From NCBI GenBank assembly GCA_963989245.1, contig CAXDII010000646.1, positions 186,001 through 250,000 of the forward strand: 64,000 nucleotides of DNA, given 5' to 3'. A program made the translations under genes and the position numbers. The notes beneath the pieces were generated by a model. The model had not been told where the DNA came from, searched no databases, and saw only the letters and a program-made list of their open reading frames with translations. Shown in pieces: positions 39,025 to 52,303 of the stretch. The stretch is from Nansenia antarctica. Taxonomy: Eukaryota; Chordata; Actinopteri; Argentiniformes; Microstomatidae. The number at the start of each line of letters is the position of its first letter. The stretch's first letter is position 1.

Positions 39025-40108
39025 TCAAAATGTGCTCGTGAAAGGCAGAAAACAACACTTTAATAGTTTGATATAACTTGAGAACGAATGCAAAAAACAG
39101 TCCACTCTAAGAACAGGCCGCTTGGACACTTTCAGAACAGCTCTGTTAATGACTGAAAACAGCTCTCGAAGAGATTGTCAAAAGAGACTCCGAAAACGAA
39201 ACGTTGATCACTTTTGAGCAAAAGGCTCCACACACGCAATTCAAGTTGCTCTGATTGTCATTTAGAGTTACATTATAGGATTATTCAACAACAAGTCAAA
39301 ATGTGCTCGTGAAAGGCAGAAATCAACACTTTGATAGTTTGATATAACTTGAGAACGAATGCAAAAAACAGTCCACTCTAAGAACAGGCCGCTTGGACAC
39401 TTTCAGAACAGCTCTGTTAATGACTGAAAACCGCTCTCGAAGAGATTGTCAAAAGAGACTCCGAAAACGAAACGTTGATCACGTTTGAGCAAAAAGCTGC
39501 ACACACGCAATTCAAGTTGCTCTGATTGTCATTTAGAGTTACATTATAGGATTATTCAACAACAAGTCAAAATGTGCTCGTGAAAGGCAGAAAACAACAC
39601 TTTGATAGTTTGATATAACTTGAGAACGAATGCAAAAAACAGTCCACTCTAAGAACAGGCCGCTTGGACACTTTCAGAACAGCTCTGTTAATGACTGAAA
39701 ACAGCTCTCGAAGAGATTGTCTAAAGAGACTCCGAAAACGAAACGTTGATCACTTTTGAGCAAAAGGCTGCACACACGCAATTCAAGTTGCTCTGATTGT
39801 CATTTAGAGTTACATTATAGGATTATTCAACAACAAGTCAAAATGTGCTCGTGAAAGGCAGAAAACAACACTTTGATAGTTTGATATAACTTGAGAACGA
39901 ATGCAAAAAACAGTCCACTCTAAGAACAGGCCGCTTGGACACTTTCAGAACAGCTCTGTTAATGACTGAAAACAGCTCTCGAAGAGATTGTCAAAAGAGA
40001 CTCCGAAAACGAAACGTTGATCACTTTTGAGCAAAAGGCTGCACACACGCAATTCAAGTTGCTCTGATTGTCATTTAGAGTTACATTATAGGATTATTCA
40101 ACAACAAG
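39025..40108. repeat. Cassette 9-10-5-1, copy 7 (units 145-148)
   Basis: Same context as copy 6 through unit 151. The two diverge at the next unit, where this copy has class 5 and copy 6 has class 2. Confidence 0.92.
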
Positions 40109-43100
40109 TCAAAATGTGCTCGTGAAAGGCAGAAAACAACACTTTGATAGTTTGATATAACTTGAGAACGAATGCAAAAAACAGTCCACTCTAAGAACAG
40201 GCCGCTTGGACACTTTCAGAACAGCTCTGTTAATGACTGAAAACAGCTCTCGAAGAGATTGTCTAAAGAGACTCCGAAAACGAAACGTTGATCACTTTTG
40301 AGCAAAAGGCTGCACACACGCAATTCAAGTTGCTCTGATTGTCATTTAGAGTTACATTATAGGATTATTCAACAACAAGTCAAAATGTGCTCGTGAAAGG
40401 CAGAAAACAACACTTTGATAGTTTGATATAACTTGAGAACGAATGCAAAAAACAGTCCACTCTAAGAACAGGCCGCTTGGACACTTTCAGAACAGCTCTG
40501 TTAATGACTGAAAACAGCTCTCGAAGAGATTGTCAAAAGAGACTCCGAAAACGAAACGTTGATCACTTTTGAGCAAAAGGCTGCACACACGCAATTCAAG
40601 TTGCTCTGATTGTCATTTAGAGTTACATTATAGGATTATTCAACAACAAGTCAAAATGTGCTCGTGAAAGGCAGAAAACAACACTTTGATAGTTTGATAT
40701 AACTTGAGAACGAATGCAAAAAACAGTCCACTCTAAGAACAGGCCGCTTGGACACTTTCAGAACAGCTCTGTTAATGACTGAAAACAGCTCTCGAAGAGA
40801 TTGTCAAAAGAGACTCCGAAAACGAAACGTTGATCACTTTTGAGCAAAAGGCTGCACACACGCAATTCAAGTTGCTCTGATTGTCATTTAGAGTTACATT
40901 ATATGATTATTCAACAACAAGTCAAAATGTGCTCGTGAAAGGCAGAAAACAACACTTTGATAGTTTGATATAACTTGAGAACGAATGCAAAAAACAGTCC
41001 ACTCTAAGAACAGGCCGCTTGGACACTTTCAGAACAGCTCTGTTAATGACTGAAAACAGCTCTCGAAGAGATTGTCTAAAGAGACTCCGAAAACGAAACG
41101 TTGATCACTTTTGAGCAAAAGGCTGCACACACGCAATTCAAGTTGCTCTGATTGTCATTTAGAGTTACATTATAGGATTATTCAACAACAAGTCAAAATG
41201 TGCTCGTGAAAGGCAGAAAACAACACTTTGATAGTTTGATATAACTTGAGAACGAATGCAAAAAACAGTCCACTCTAAGAACAGGCCGCTTGGACACTTT
41301 CAGAACAGCTCTGTTAATGACTGAAAACAGCTCTCGAAGAGATTGTCAAAAGAGACTCCGAAAACGAAACGTTGATCACTTTTGAGCAAAAGGCTGCACA
41401 CACGCAATTCAAGTTGCTCTGATTGTCATTTAGAGTTACATTATAGGATTATTCAACAACAAGTCAAAATGTGCTCGTGAAAGGCAGAAAACAACACTTT
41501 GATAGTTTGATATAACTTGAGAACGAATGCAAAAAACAGTCCACTCTAAGAACAGGCCGCTTGGACACTTTCAGAACAGCTCTGTTAATGACTGAAAACA
41601 GCTCTCGAAGAGATTGTCAAAAGAGACTCCGAAAACGAAACGTTGATCACTTTTGAGCAAAAGGCTGCACACACGCAATTCAAGTTGCTCTGATTGTCAT
41701 TTAGAGTTACATTATATGATTATTCAACAACAAGTCAAAATGTGCTCGTGAAAGGCAGAAAACAACACTTTGATAGTTTGATATAACTTGAGAACGAATG
41801 CAAAAAACAGTCCACTCTAAGAACAGGCCGCTTGGACACTTTCAGAACAGCTCTGTTAATGACTGAAAACAGCTCTCGAAGAGATTGTCAAAAGAGACTC
41901 CGAAAACGAAACGTTGATCACTTTTGAGCAAAAGGCTGCACACACGCAATTCAAGTTGCTCTGATTGTCATTTAGAGTTACATTATAGGATTATTCAACA
42001 ACAAGTCAAAATGTGCTCGTGAAAGGCAGAAAACAACACTTTGATAGTTTGATATAACTTGAGAACGAATGCAAAAAACAGTCCACTCTAAGAACAGGCC
42101 GCTTGGACACTTTCAGAACAGCTCTGTTAATGACTGAAAACAGCTCTCGAAGAGATTGTCAAAAGAGACTCTGAAAACGAAACGTTGATCACTTTTGAGC
42201 AAAAGGCTGCACACACGCAATTCAAGTTGCTCTGATTGTCATTTAGAGTTACATTATAGGATTATTCAACAACAAGTCAAAATGTGCTCGTGAAAGGCAG
42301 AAAACAACACTTTGATAGTTTGATATAACTTGAGAACGAATGCAAAAAACAGTCCACTCTAAGAACAGGCCGCTTGGACACTTTCAGAACAGCTCTGTTA
42401 ATGACTGAAAACAGCTCTCGAAGAGATTGTCAAAAGAGACTCCGAAAACGAAACGTTGATCACTTTTGAGCAAAAGGCTGCACACACGCAATTCAAGTTG
42501 CTCTGATTGTCATTTAGAGTTACATTATATGATTATTCAACAACAAGTCAAAATGTGCTCGTGAAAGGCAGAAAACAACACTTTGATAGTTTGATATAAC
42601 TTGAGAACGAATGCAAAAAACAGTCCACTCTAAGAACAGGCCGCTTGGACACTTTCAGAACAGCTCTGTTAATGACTGAAAACAGCTCTCGAAGAGATTG
42701 TCAAAAGAGACTCCGAAAACGAAACGTTGATCACTTTTGAGCAAAAGGCTGCACACACGCAATTCAAGTTGCTCTGATTGTCATTTAGAGTTACATTATA
42801 GGATTATTCAACAACAAGTCAAAATGTGCTCGTGAAAGGCAGAAAACAACACTTTAATAGTTTGATATAACTTGAGAACGAATGCAAAAAACAGTCCACT
42901 CTAAGAACAGGCCGCTTGGACACTTTCAGAACAGCTCTGTTAATGACTGAAAACAGCTCTCGAAGAGATTGTCAAAAGAGACTCTGAAAACGAAACGTTG
43001 ATCACTTTTGAGCAAAAGGCTGCACACACGCAATTCAAGTTGCTCTGATTGTCATTTAGAGTTACATTATAGGATTATTCAACAACAAGTCAAAATGTGC

Positions 43101-43631
43101 TCGTGAAAGGCAGAAAACAACACTTTGATAGTTTGATATAACTTGAGAACGAATGCAAAAAACAGTCCACTCTAAGAACAGGCCGCTTGGACACTTTCAG
43201 AACAGCTCTGTTAATGACTGAAAACAGCTCTCGAAGAGATTGTCAAAAGAGACTCTGAAAACGAAACGTTGATCACTTTTGAGCAAAAGGCTGCACACAC
43301 GCAATTCAAGTTGCTCTGATTGTCATTTAGAGTTACATTATAGGATTATTCAACAACAAGTCAAAATGTGCTCGTGAAAGGCAGAAAACAACACTTTGAT
43401 AGTTTGATATAACTTGAGAACGAATGCAAAAAACAGTCCACTCTAAGAACAGGCCGCTTGGACACTTTCAGAACAGCTCTGTTAATGACTGAAAACAGCT
43501 CTCGAAGAGATTGTCAAAAGAGACTCCGAAAACGAAACGTTGATCACTTTTGAGCAAAAGGCTGCACACACGCAATTCAAGTTGCTCTGATTGTCATTTA
43601 GAGTTACATTATAGGATTATTCAACAACAAG

Positions 43632-44715
43632 TCAAAATGTGCTCGTGAAAGGCAGAAAACAACACTTTAATAGTTTGATATAACTTGAGAACGAATGCAA
43701 AAAACAGTCCACTCTAAGAACAGGCCGCTTGGACACTTTCAGAACAGCTCTGTTAATGACTGAAAACAGCTCTCGAAGAGATTGTCAAAAGAGACTCCGA
43801 AAACGAAACGTTGATCACTTTTGAGCAAAAGGCTCCACACACGCAATTCAAGTTGCTCTGATTGTCATTTAGAGTTACATTATAGGATTATTCAACAACA
43901 AGTCAAAATGTGCTCGTGAAAGGCAGAAATCAACACTTTGATAGTTTGATATAACTTGAGAACGAATGCAAAAAACAGTCCACTCTAAGAACAGGCCGCT
44001 TGGACACTTTCAGAACAGCTCTGTTAATGACTGAAAACCGCTCTCGAAGAGATTGTCAAAAGAGACTCCGAAAACGAAACGTTGATCACGTTTGAGCAAA
44101 AAGCTGCACACACGCAATTCAAGTTGCTCTGATTGTCATTTAGAGTTACATTATAGGATTATTCAACAACAAGTCAAAATGTGCTCGTGAAAGGCAGAAA
44201 ACAACACTTTGATAGTTTGATATAACTTGAGAACGAATGCAAAAAACAGTCCACTCTAAGAACAGGCCGCTTGGACACTTTCAGAACAGCTCTGTTAATG
44301 ACTGAAAACAGCTCTCGAAGAGATTGTCTAAAGAGACTCCGGAAACGAAACGTTGATCACTTTTGAGCAAAAGGCTGCACACACGCAATTCAAGTTGCTC
44401 TGATTGTCATTTAGAGTTACATTATAGGATTATTCAACAACAAGTCAAAATGTGCTCGTGAAAGGCAGAAAACAACACTTTGATAGTTTGATATAACTTG
44501 AGAACGAATGCAAAAAACAGTCCACTCTAAGAACAGGCCGCTTGGACACTTTCAGAACAGCTCTGTTAATGACTGAAAACAGCTCTCGAAGAGATTGTCA
44601 AAAGAGACTCCGAAAACGAAACGTTGATCACTTTTGAGCAAAAGGCTGCACACACGCAATTCAAGTTGCTCTGATTGTCATTTAGAGTTACATTATAGGA
44701 TTATTCAACAACAAG
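43632..44715. repeat. Cassette 9-10-5-1, copy 8 (units 162-165)
   Basis: The class 5 unit has a private A169G (44342). Upstream a class 12 unit lies three units away instead of two, because an extra class 2 unit (160) sits between them. Confidence 0.92.
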
Positions 44716-45799
44716 TCAAAATGTGCTCGTGAAAGGCAGAAAACAACACTTTGATAGTTTGATATAACTTGAGAACGAATGCAAAAAACAGTCCACTCTA
44801 AGAACAGGCCGCTTGGACACTTTCAGAACAGCTCTGTTAATGACTGAAAACAGCTCTCGAAGAGATTGTCTAAAGAGACTCCGAAAACGAAACGTTGATC
44901 ACTTTTGAGCAAAAGGCTGCACACACGCAATTCAAGTTGCTCTGATTGTCATTTAGAGTTACATTATAGGATTATTCAACAACAAGTCAAAATGTGCTCG
45001 TGAAAGGCAGAAAACAACACTTTGATAGTTTGATATAACTTGAGAACGAATGCAAAAAACAGTCCACTCTAAGAACAGGCCGCTTGGACACTTTCAGAAC
45101 AGCTCTGTTAATGACTGAAAACAGCTCTCGAAGAGATTGTCAAAAGAGACTCCGAAAACGAAACGTTGATCACTTTTGAGCAAAAGGCTGCACACACGCA
45201 ATTCAAGTTGCTCTGATTGTCATTTAGAGTTACATTATAGGATTATTCAACAACAAGTCAAAATGTGCTCGTGAAAGGCAGAAAACAACACTTTGATAGT
45301 TTGATATAACTTGAGAACGAATGCAAAAAACAGTCCACTCTAAGAACAGGCCGCTTGGACACTTTCAGAACAGCTCTGTTAATGACTGAAAACAGCTCTC
45401 GAAGAGATTGTCAAAAGAGACTCCGAAAACGAAACGTTGATCACTTTTGAGCAAAAGGCTGCACACACGCAATTCAAGTTGCTCTGATTGTCATTTAGAG
45501 TTACATTATATGATTATTCAACAACAAGTCAAAATGTGCTCGTGAAAGGCAGAAAACAACACTTTGATAGTTTGATATAACTTGAGAACGAATGCAAAAA
45601 ACAGTCCACTCTAAGAACAGGCCGCTTGGACACTTTCAGAACAGCTCTGTTAATGACTGAAAACAGCTCTCGAAGAGATTGTCAAAAGAGACTCCGAAAA
45701 CGAAACGTTGATCACTTTTGAGCAAAAGGCTGCACACACGCAATTCAAGTTGCTCTGATTGTCATTTAGAGTTACATTATATGATTATTCAACAACAAG

Positions 45800-48700
45800 T
45801 CAAAATGTGCTCGTGAAAGGCAGAAAACAACACTTTGATAGTTTGATATAACTTGAGAACGAATGCAAAAAACAGTCCACTCTAAGAACAGGCCGCTTGG
45901 ACACTTTCAGAACAGCTCTGTTAATGACTGAAAACAGCTCTCGAAGAGATTGTCAAAAGAGACTCCGAAAACGAAACGTTGATCACTTTTGAGCAAAAGG
46001 CTGCACACACGCAATTCAAGTTGCTCTGATTGTCATTTAGAGTTACATTATAGGATTATTCAACAACAAGTCAAAATGTGCTCGTGAAAGGCAGAAAACA
46101 ACACTTTGATAGTTTGATATAACTTGAGAACGAATGCAAAAAACAGTCCACTCTAAGAACAGGCCGCTTGGACACTTTCAGAACAGCTCTGTTAATGACT
46201 GAAAACAGCTCTCGAAGAGATTGTCAAAAGAGACTCTGAAAACGAAACGTTGATCACTTTTGAGCAAAAGGCTGCACACACGCAATTCAAGTTGCTCTGA
46301 TTGTCATTTAGAGTTACATTATAGGATTATTCAACAACAAGTCAAAATGTGCTCGTGAAAGGCAGAAATCAACACTTTGATAGTTTGATATAACTTGAGA
46401 ACGAATGCAAAAAACAGTCCACTCTAAGAACAGGCCGCTTGGACACTTTCAGAACAGCTCTGTTAATGACTGAAAACAGCTCTCGAAGAGATTGTCTAAA
46501 GAGACTCCGAAAACGAAACGTTGATCACTTTTGAGCAAAAGGCTGCACACACGCAATTCAAGTTGCTCTGATTGTCATTTAGAGTTACATTATAGGATTA
46601 TTCAACAACAAGTCAAAATGTGCTCGTGAAAGGCAGAAAACAACACTTTGATAGTTTGATATAACTTGAGAACGAATGCAAAAAACAGTCCACTCTAAGA
46701 ACAGGCCGCTTGGACACTTTCAGAACAGCTCTGTTAATGACTGAAAACAGCTCTCGAAGAGATTGTCAAAAGAGACTCCGAAAACGAAACGTTGATCACT
46801 TTTGAGCAAAAGGCTGCACACACGCAATTCAAGTTGCTCTGATTGTCATTTAGAGTTACATTATAGGATTATTCAACAACAAGTCAAAATGTGCTCGTGA
46901 AAGGCAGAAAACAACACTTTGATAGTTTGATATAACTTGAGAACGAATGCAAAAAACAGTCCACTCTAAGAACAGGCCGCTTGGACACTTTCAGAACAGC
47001 TCTGTTAATGACTGAAAACAGCTCTCGAAGAGATTGTCAAAAGAGACTCCGAAAACGAAACGTTGATCACTTTTGAGCAAAAGGCTGCACACACGCAATT
47101 CAAGTTGCTCTGATTGTCATTTAGAGTTACATTATATGATTATTCAACAACAAGTCAAAATGTGCTCGTGAAAGGCAGAAAACAACACTTTGATAGTTTG
47201 ATATAACTTGAGAACGAATGCAAAAAACAGTCCACTCTAAGAACAGGCCGCTTGGACACTTTCAGAACAGCTCTGTTAATGACTGAAAACAGCTCTCGAA
47301 GAGATTGTCAAAAGAGACTCCGAAAACGAAACGTTGATCACTTTTGAGCAAAAGGCTGCACACACGCAATTCAAGTTGCTCTGATTGTCATTTAGAGTTA
47401 CATTATAGGATTATTCAACAACAAGTCAAAATGTGCTCGTGAAAGGCAGAAAACAACACTTTGATAGTTTGATATAACTTGAGAACGAATGCAAAAAACA
47501 GTCCACTCTAAGAACAGGCCGCTTGGACACTTTCAGAACAGCTCTGTTAATGACTGAAAACAGCTCTCGAAGAGATTGTCAAAAGAGACTCTGAAAACGA
47601 AACGTTGATCACTTTTGAGCAAAAGGCTGCACACACGCAATTCAAGTTGCTCTGATTGTCATTTAGAGTTACATTATAGGATTATTCAACAACAAGTCAA
47701 AATGTGCTCGTGAAAGGCAGAAAACAACACTTTGATAGTTTGATATAACTTGAGAACGAATGCAAAAAACAGTCCACTCTAAGAACAGGCCGCTTGGACA
47801 CTTTCAGAACAGCTCTGTTAATGACTGAAAACAGCTCTCGAAGAGATTGTCAAAAGAGACTCCGAAAACGAAACGTTGATCACTTTTGAGCAAAAGGCTG
47901 CACACACGCAATTCAAGTTGCTCTGATTGTCATTTAGAGTTACATTATATGATTATTCAACAACAAGTCAAAATGTGCTCGTGAAAGGCAGAAAACAACA
48001 CTTTGATAGTTTGATATAACTTGAGAACGAATGCAAAAAACAGTCCACTCTAAGAACAGGCCGCTTGGACACTTTCAGAACAGCTCTGTTAATGACTGAA
48101 AACAGCTCTCGAAGAGATTGTCAAAAGAGACTCCGAAAACGAAACGTTGATCACTTTTGAGCAAAAGGCTGCACACACGCAATTCAAGTTGCTCTGATTG
48201 TCATTTAGAGTTACATTATATGATTATTCAACAACAAGTCAAAATGTGCTCGTGAAAGGCAGAAAACAACACTTTGATAGTTTGATATAACTTGAGAACG
48301 AATGCAAAAAACAGTCCACTCTAAGAACAGGCCGCTTGGACACTTTCAGAACAGCTCTGTTAATGACTGAAAACAGCTCTCGAAGAGATTGTCAAAAGAG
48401 ACTCTGAAAACGAAACGTTGATCACTTTTGAGCAAAAGGCTGCACACACGCAATTCAAGTTGCTCTGATTGTCATTTAGAGTTACATTATAGGATTATTC
48501 AACAACAAGTCAAAATGTGCTCGTGAAAGGCAGAAATCAACACTTTGATAGTTTGATATAACTTGAGAACGAATGCAAAAAACAGTCCACTCTAAGAACA
48601 GGCCGCTTGGACACTTTCAGAACAGCTCTGTTAATGACTGAAAACAGCTCTCGAAGAGATTGTCTAAAGAGACTCCGAAAACGAAACGTTGATCACTTTT

Positions 48701-51700
48701 GAGCAAAAGGCTGCACACACGCAATTCAAGTTGCTCTGATTGTCATTTAGAGTTACATTATAGGATTATTCAACAACAAGTCAAAATGTGCTCGTGAAAG
48801 GCAGAAAACAACACTTTGATAGTTTGATATAACTTGAGAACGAATGCAAAAAACAGTCCACTCTAAGAACAGGCCGCTTGGACACTTTCAGAACAGCTCT
48901 GTTAATGACTGAAAACAGCTCTCGAAGAGATTGTCAAAAGAGACTCCGAAAACGAAACGTTGATCACTTTTGAGCAAAAGGCTGCACACACGCAATTCAA
49001 GTTGCTCTGATTGTCATTTAGAGTTACATTATAGGATTATTCAACAACAAGTCAAAATGTGCTCGTGAAAGGCAGAAAACAACACTTTGATAGTTTGATA
49101 TAACTTGAGAACGAATGCAAAAAACAGTCCACTCTAAGAACAGGCCGCTTGGACACTTTCAGAACAGCTCTGTTAATGACTGAAAACAGCTCTCGAAGAG
49201 ATTGTCAAAAGAGACTCCGAAAACGAAACGTTGATCACTTTTGAGCAAAAGGCTGCACACACGCAATTCAAGTTGCTCTGATTGTCATTTAGAGTTACAT
49301 TATATGATTATTCAACAACAAGTCAAAATGTGCTCGTGAAAGGCAGAAAACAACACTTTGATAGTTTGATATAACTTGAGAACGAATGCAAAAAACAGTC
49401 CACTCTAAGAACAGGCCGCTTGGACACTTTCAGAACAGCTCTGTTAATGACTGAAAACAGCTCTCGAAGAGATTGTCAAAAGAGACTCCGAAAACGAAAC
49501 GTTGATCACTTTTGAGCAAAAGGCTGCACACACGCAATTCAAGTTGCTCTGATTGTCATTTAGAGTTACATTATAGGATTATTCAACAACAAGTCAAAAT
49601 GTGCTCGTGAAAGGCAGAAAACAACACTTTGATAGTTTGATATAACTTGAGAACGAATGCAAAAAACAGTCCACTCTAAGAACAGGCCGCTTGGACACTT
49701 TCAGAACAGCTCTGTTAATGACTGAAAACAGCTCTCGAAGAGATTGTCAAAAGAGACTCTGAAAACGAAACGTTGATCACTTTTGAGCAAAAGGCTGCAC
49801 ACACGCAATTCAAGTTGCTCTGATTGTCATTTAGAGTTACATTATAGGATTATTCAACAACAAGTCAAAATGTGCTCGTGAAAGGCAGAAAACAACACTT
49901 TGATAGTTTGATATAACTTGAGAACGAATGCAAAAAACAGTCCACTCTAAGAACAGGCCGCTTGGACACTTTCAGAACAGCTCTGTTAATGACTGAAAAC
50001 AGCTCTCGAAGAGATTGTCAAAAGAGACTCCGAAAACGAAACGTTGATCACTTTTGAGCAAAAGGCTGCACACACGCAATTCAAGTTGCTCTGATTGTCA
50101 TTTAGAGTTACATTATATGATTATTCAACAACAAGTCAAAATGTGCTCGTGAAAGGCAGAAAACAACACTTTGATAGTTTGATATAACTTGAGAACGAAT
50201 GCAAAAAACAGTCCACTCTAAGAACAGGCCGCTTGGACACTTTCAGAACAGCTCTGTTAATGACTGAAAACAGCTCTCGAAGAGATTGTCAAAAGAGACT
50301 CCGAAAACGAAACGTTGATCACTTTTGAGCAAAAGGCTGCACACACGCAATTCAAGTTGCTCTGATTGTCATTTAGAGTTACATTATAGGATTATTCAAC
50401 AACAAGTCAAAATGTGCTCGTGAAAGGCAGAAAACAACACTTTGATAGTTTGATATAACTTGAGAACGAATGCAAAAAACAGTCCACTCTAAGAACAGGC
50501 CGCTTGGACACTTTCAGAACAGCTCTGTTAATGACTGAAAACAGCTCTCGAAGAGATTGTCAAAAGAGACTCTGAAAACGAAACGTTGATCACTTTTGAG
50601 CAAAAGGCTGCACACACGCAATTCAAGTTGCTCTGATTGTCATTTAGAGTTACATTATAGGATTATTCAACAACAAGTCAAAATGTGCTCGTGAAAGGCA
50701 GAAAACAACACTTTGATAGTTTGATATAACTTGAGAACGAATGCAAAAAACAGTCCACTCTAAGAACAGGCCGCTTGGACACTTTCAGAACAGCTCTGTT
50801 AATGACTGAAAACAGCTCTCGAAGAGATTGTCAAAAGAGACTCTGAAAACGAAACGTTGATCACTTTTGAGCAAAAGGCTGCACACACGCAATTCAAGTT
50901 GCTCTGATTGTCATTTAGAGTTACATTATAGGATTATTCAACAACAAGTCAAAATGTGCTCGTGAAAGGCAGAAAACAACACTTTGATAGTTTGATATAA
51001 CTTGAGAACGAATGCAAAAAACAGTCCACTCTAAGAACAGGCCGCTTGGACACTTTCAGAACAGCTCTGTTAATGACTGAAAACAGCTCTCGAAGAGATT
51101 GTCAAAAGAGACTCCGAAAACGAAACGTTGATCACTTTTGAGCAAAAGGCTGCACACACGCAATTCAAGTTGCTCTGATTGTCATTTAGAGTTACATTAT
51201 AGGATTATTCAACAACAAGTCAAAATGTGCTCGTGAAAGGCAGAAAACAACACTTTAATAGTTTGATATAACTTGAGAACGAATGCAAAAAACAGTCCAC
51301 TCTAAGAACAGGCCGCTTGGACACTTTCAGAACAGCTCTGTTAATGACTGAAAACAGCTCTCGAAGAGATTGTCAAAAGAGACTCCGAAAACGAAACGTT
51401 GATCACTTTTGAGCAAAAGGCTCCACACACGCAATTCAAGTTGCTCTGATTGTCATTTAGAGTTACATTATAGGATTATTCAACAACAAGTCAAAATGTG
51501 CTCGTGAAAGGCAGAAATCAACACTTTGATAGTTTGATATAACTTGAGAACGAATGCAAAAAACAGTCCACTCTAAGAACAGGCCGCTTGGACACTTTCA
51601 GAACAGCTCTGTTAATGACTGAAAACCGCTCTCGAAGAGATTGTCAAAAGAGACTCCGAAAACGAAACGTTGATCACGTTTGAGCAAAAAGCTGCACACA

Positions 51701-52032
51701 CGCAATTCAAGTTGCTCTGATTGTCATTTAGAGTTACATTATAGGATTATTCAACAACAAGTCAAAATGTGCTCGTGAAAGGCAGAAAACAACACTTTGA
51801 TAGTTTGATATAACTTGAGAACGAATGCAAAAAACAGTCCACTCTAAGAACAGGCCGCTTGGACACTTTCAGAACAGCTCTGTTAATGACTGAAAACAGC
51901 TCTCGAAGAGATTGTCTAAAGAGACTCCGAAAACGAAACGTTGATCACTTTTGAGCAAAAGGCTGCACACACGCAATTCAAGTTGCTCTGATTGTCATTT
52001 AGAGTTACATTATAGGATTATTCAACAACAAG
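45800..52032. repeat. Array segment, units 170-192
   Basis: Class order: 1,2,6,1,3,1,2,3,3,2,6,1,3,1,2,3,1,2,2,1,9,10,5. The string 2,6,1,3,1,2,3 at units 171-177 recurs at 179-185, an 8-unit spacing (2168 bp). Units 178-187 also match units 91-100. The segment ends in the ninth and last cassette copy, which runs on into unit 193. I saw no private mutation. Confidence 0.9.
46071..50406. repeat. 8-unit tandem repeat, units 171-178 and 179-186
   Basis: Both read 2,6,1,3,1,2,3 over seven units and differ at the eighth (class 3 against class 1). Period 2168 bp. Each holds a class 6 unit, a type with only five members in the window. Confidence 0.86.
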
Positions 52033-52303
52033 TCAAAATGTGCTCGTGAAAGGCAGAAAACAACACTTTGATAGTTTGATATAACTTGAGAACGAATGCA
52101 AAAAACAGTCCACTCTAAGAACAGGCCGCTTGGACACTTTCAGAACAGCTCTGTTAATGACTGAAAACAGCTCTCGAAGAGATTGTCAAAAGAGACTCCG
52201 AAAACGAAACGTTGATCACTTTTGAGCAAAAGGCTGCACACACGCAATTCAAGTTGCTCTGATTGTCATTTAGAGTTACATTATAGGATTATTCAACAAC
52301 AAG
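51220..52303. repeat. Cassette 9-10-5-1, copy 9 (units 190-193)
   Basis: The last cassette in the window. It is followed directly by two class 3 units rather than 5-1-3, so it lacks the second class 5 unit seen after copies 2, 3, 6, 7 and 8. Confidence 0.92.

Larger units (their letters stand above)
34689..40921. repeat. 13-unit block repeat, units 129-138 and 142-151
   Basis: Ten consecutive units agree in class: 1,12,1,9,10,5,1,5,1,3. Spacing is 3523 bp. The three units before each block (126-128 and 139-141) are all T167 types and differ only by T28 in unit 140 and a private change in unit 126, so the duplicated block may span all 13 units. Confidence 0.88.
34960..45799. repeat. Array segment, units 130-169: densest block duplications
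   Basis: Class order: 12,1,9,10,5,1,5,1,3,2,8,2,1,12,1,9,10,5,1,5,1,3,5,1,3,1,2,3,1,12,2,1,9,10,5,1,5,1,3,3. The eight-unit string 1,9,10,5,1,5,1,3 occurs at units 131-138, 144-151 and 161-168, so the spacings are 13 and 17 units. Each copy is preceded closely by a class 12 unit (130, 143, 159), a class seen nowhere else. Unit 164 has a private A169G (44342). Confidence 0.9.
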
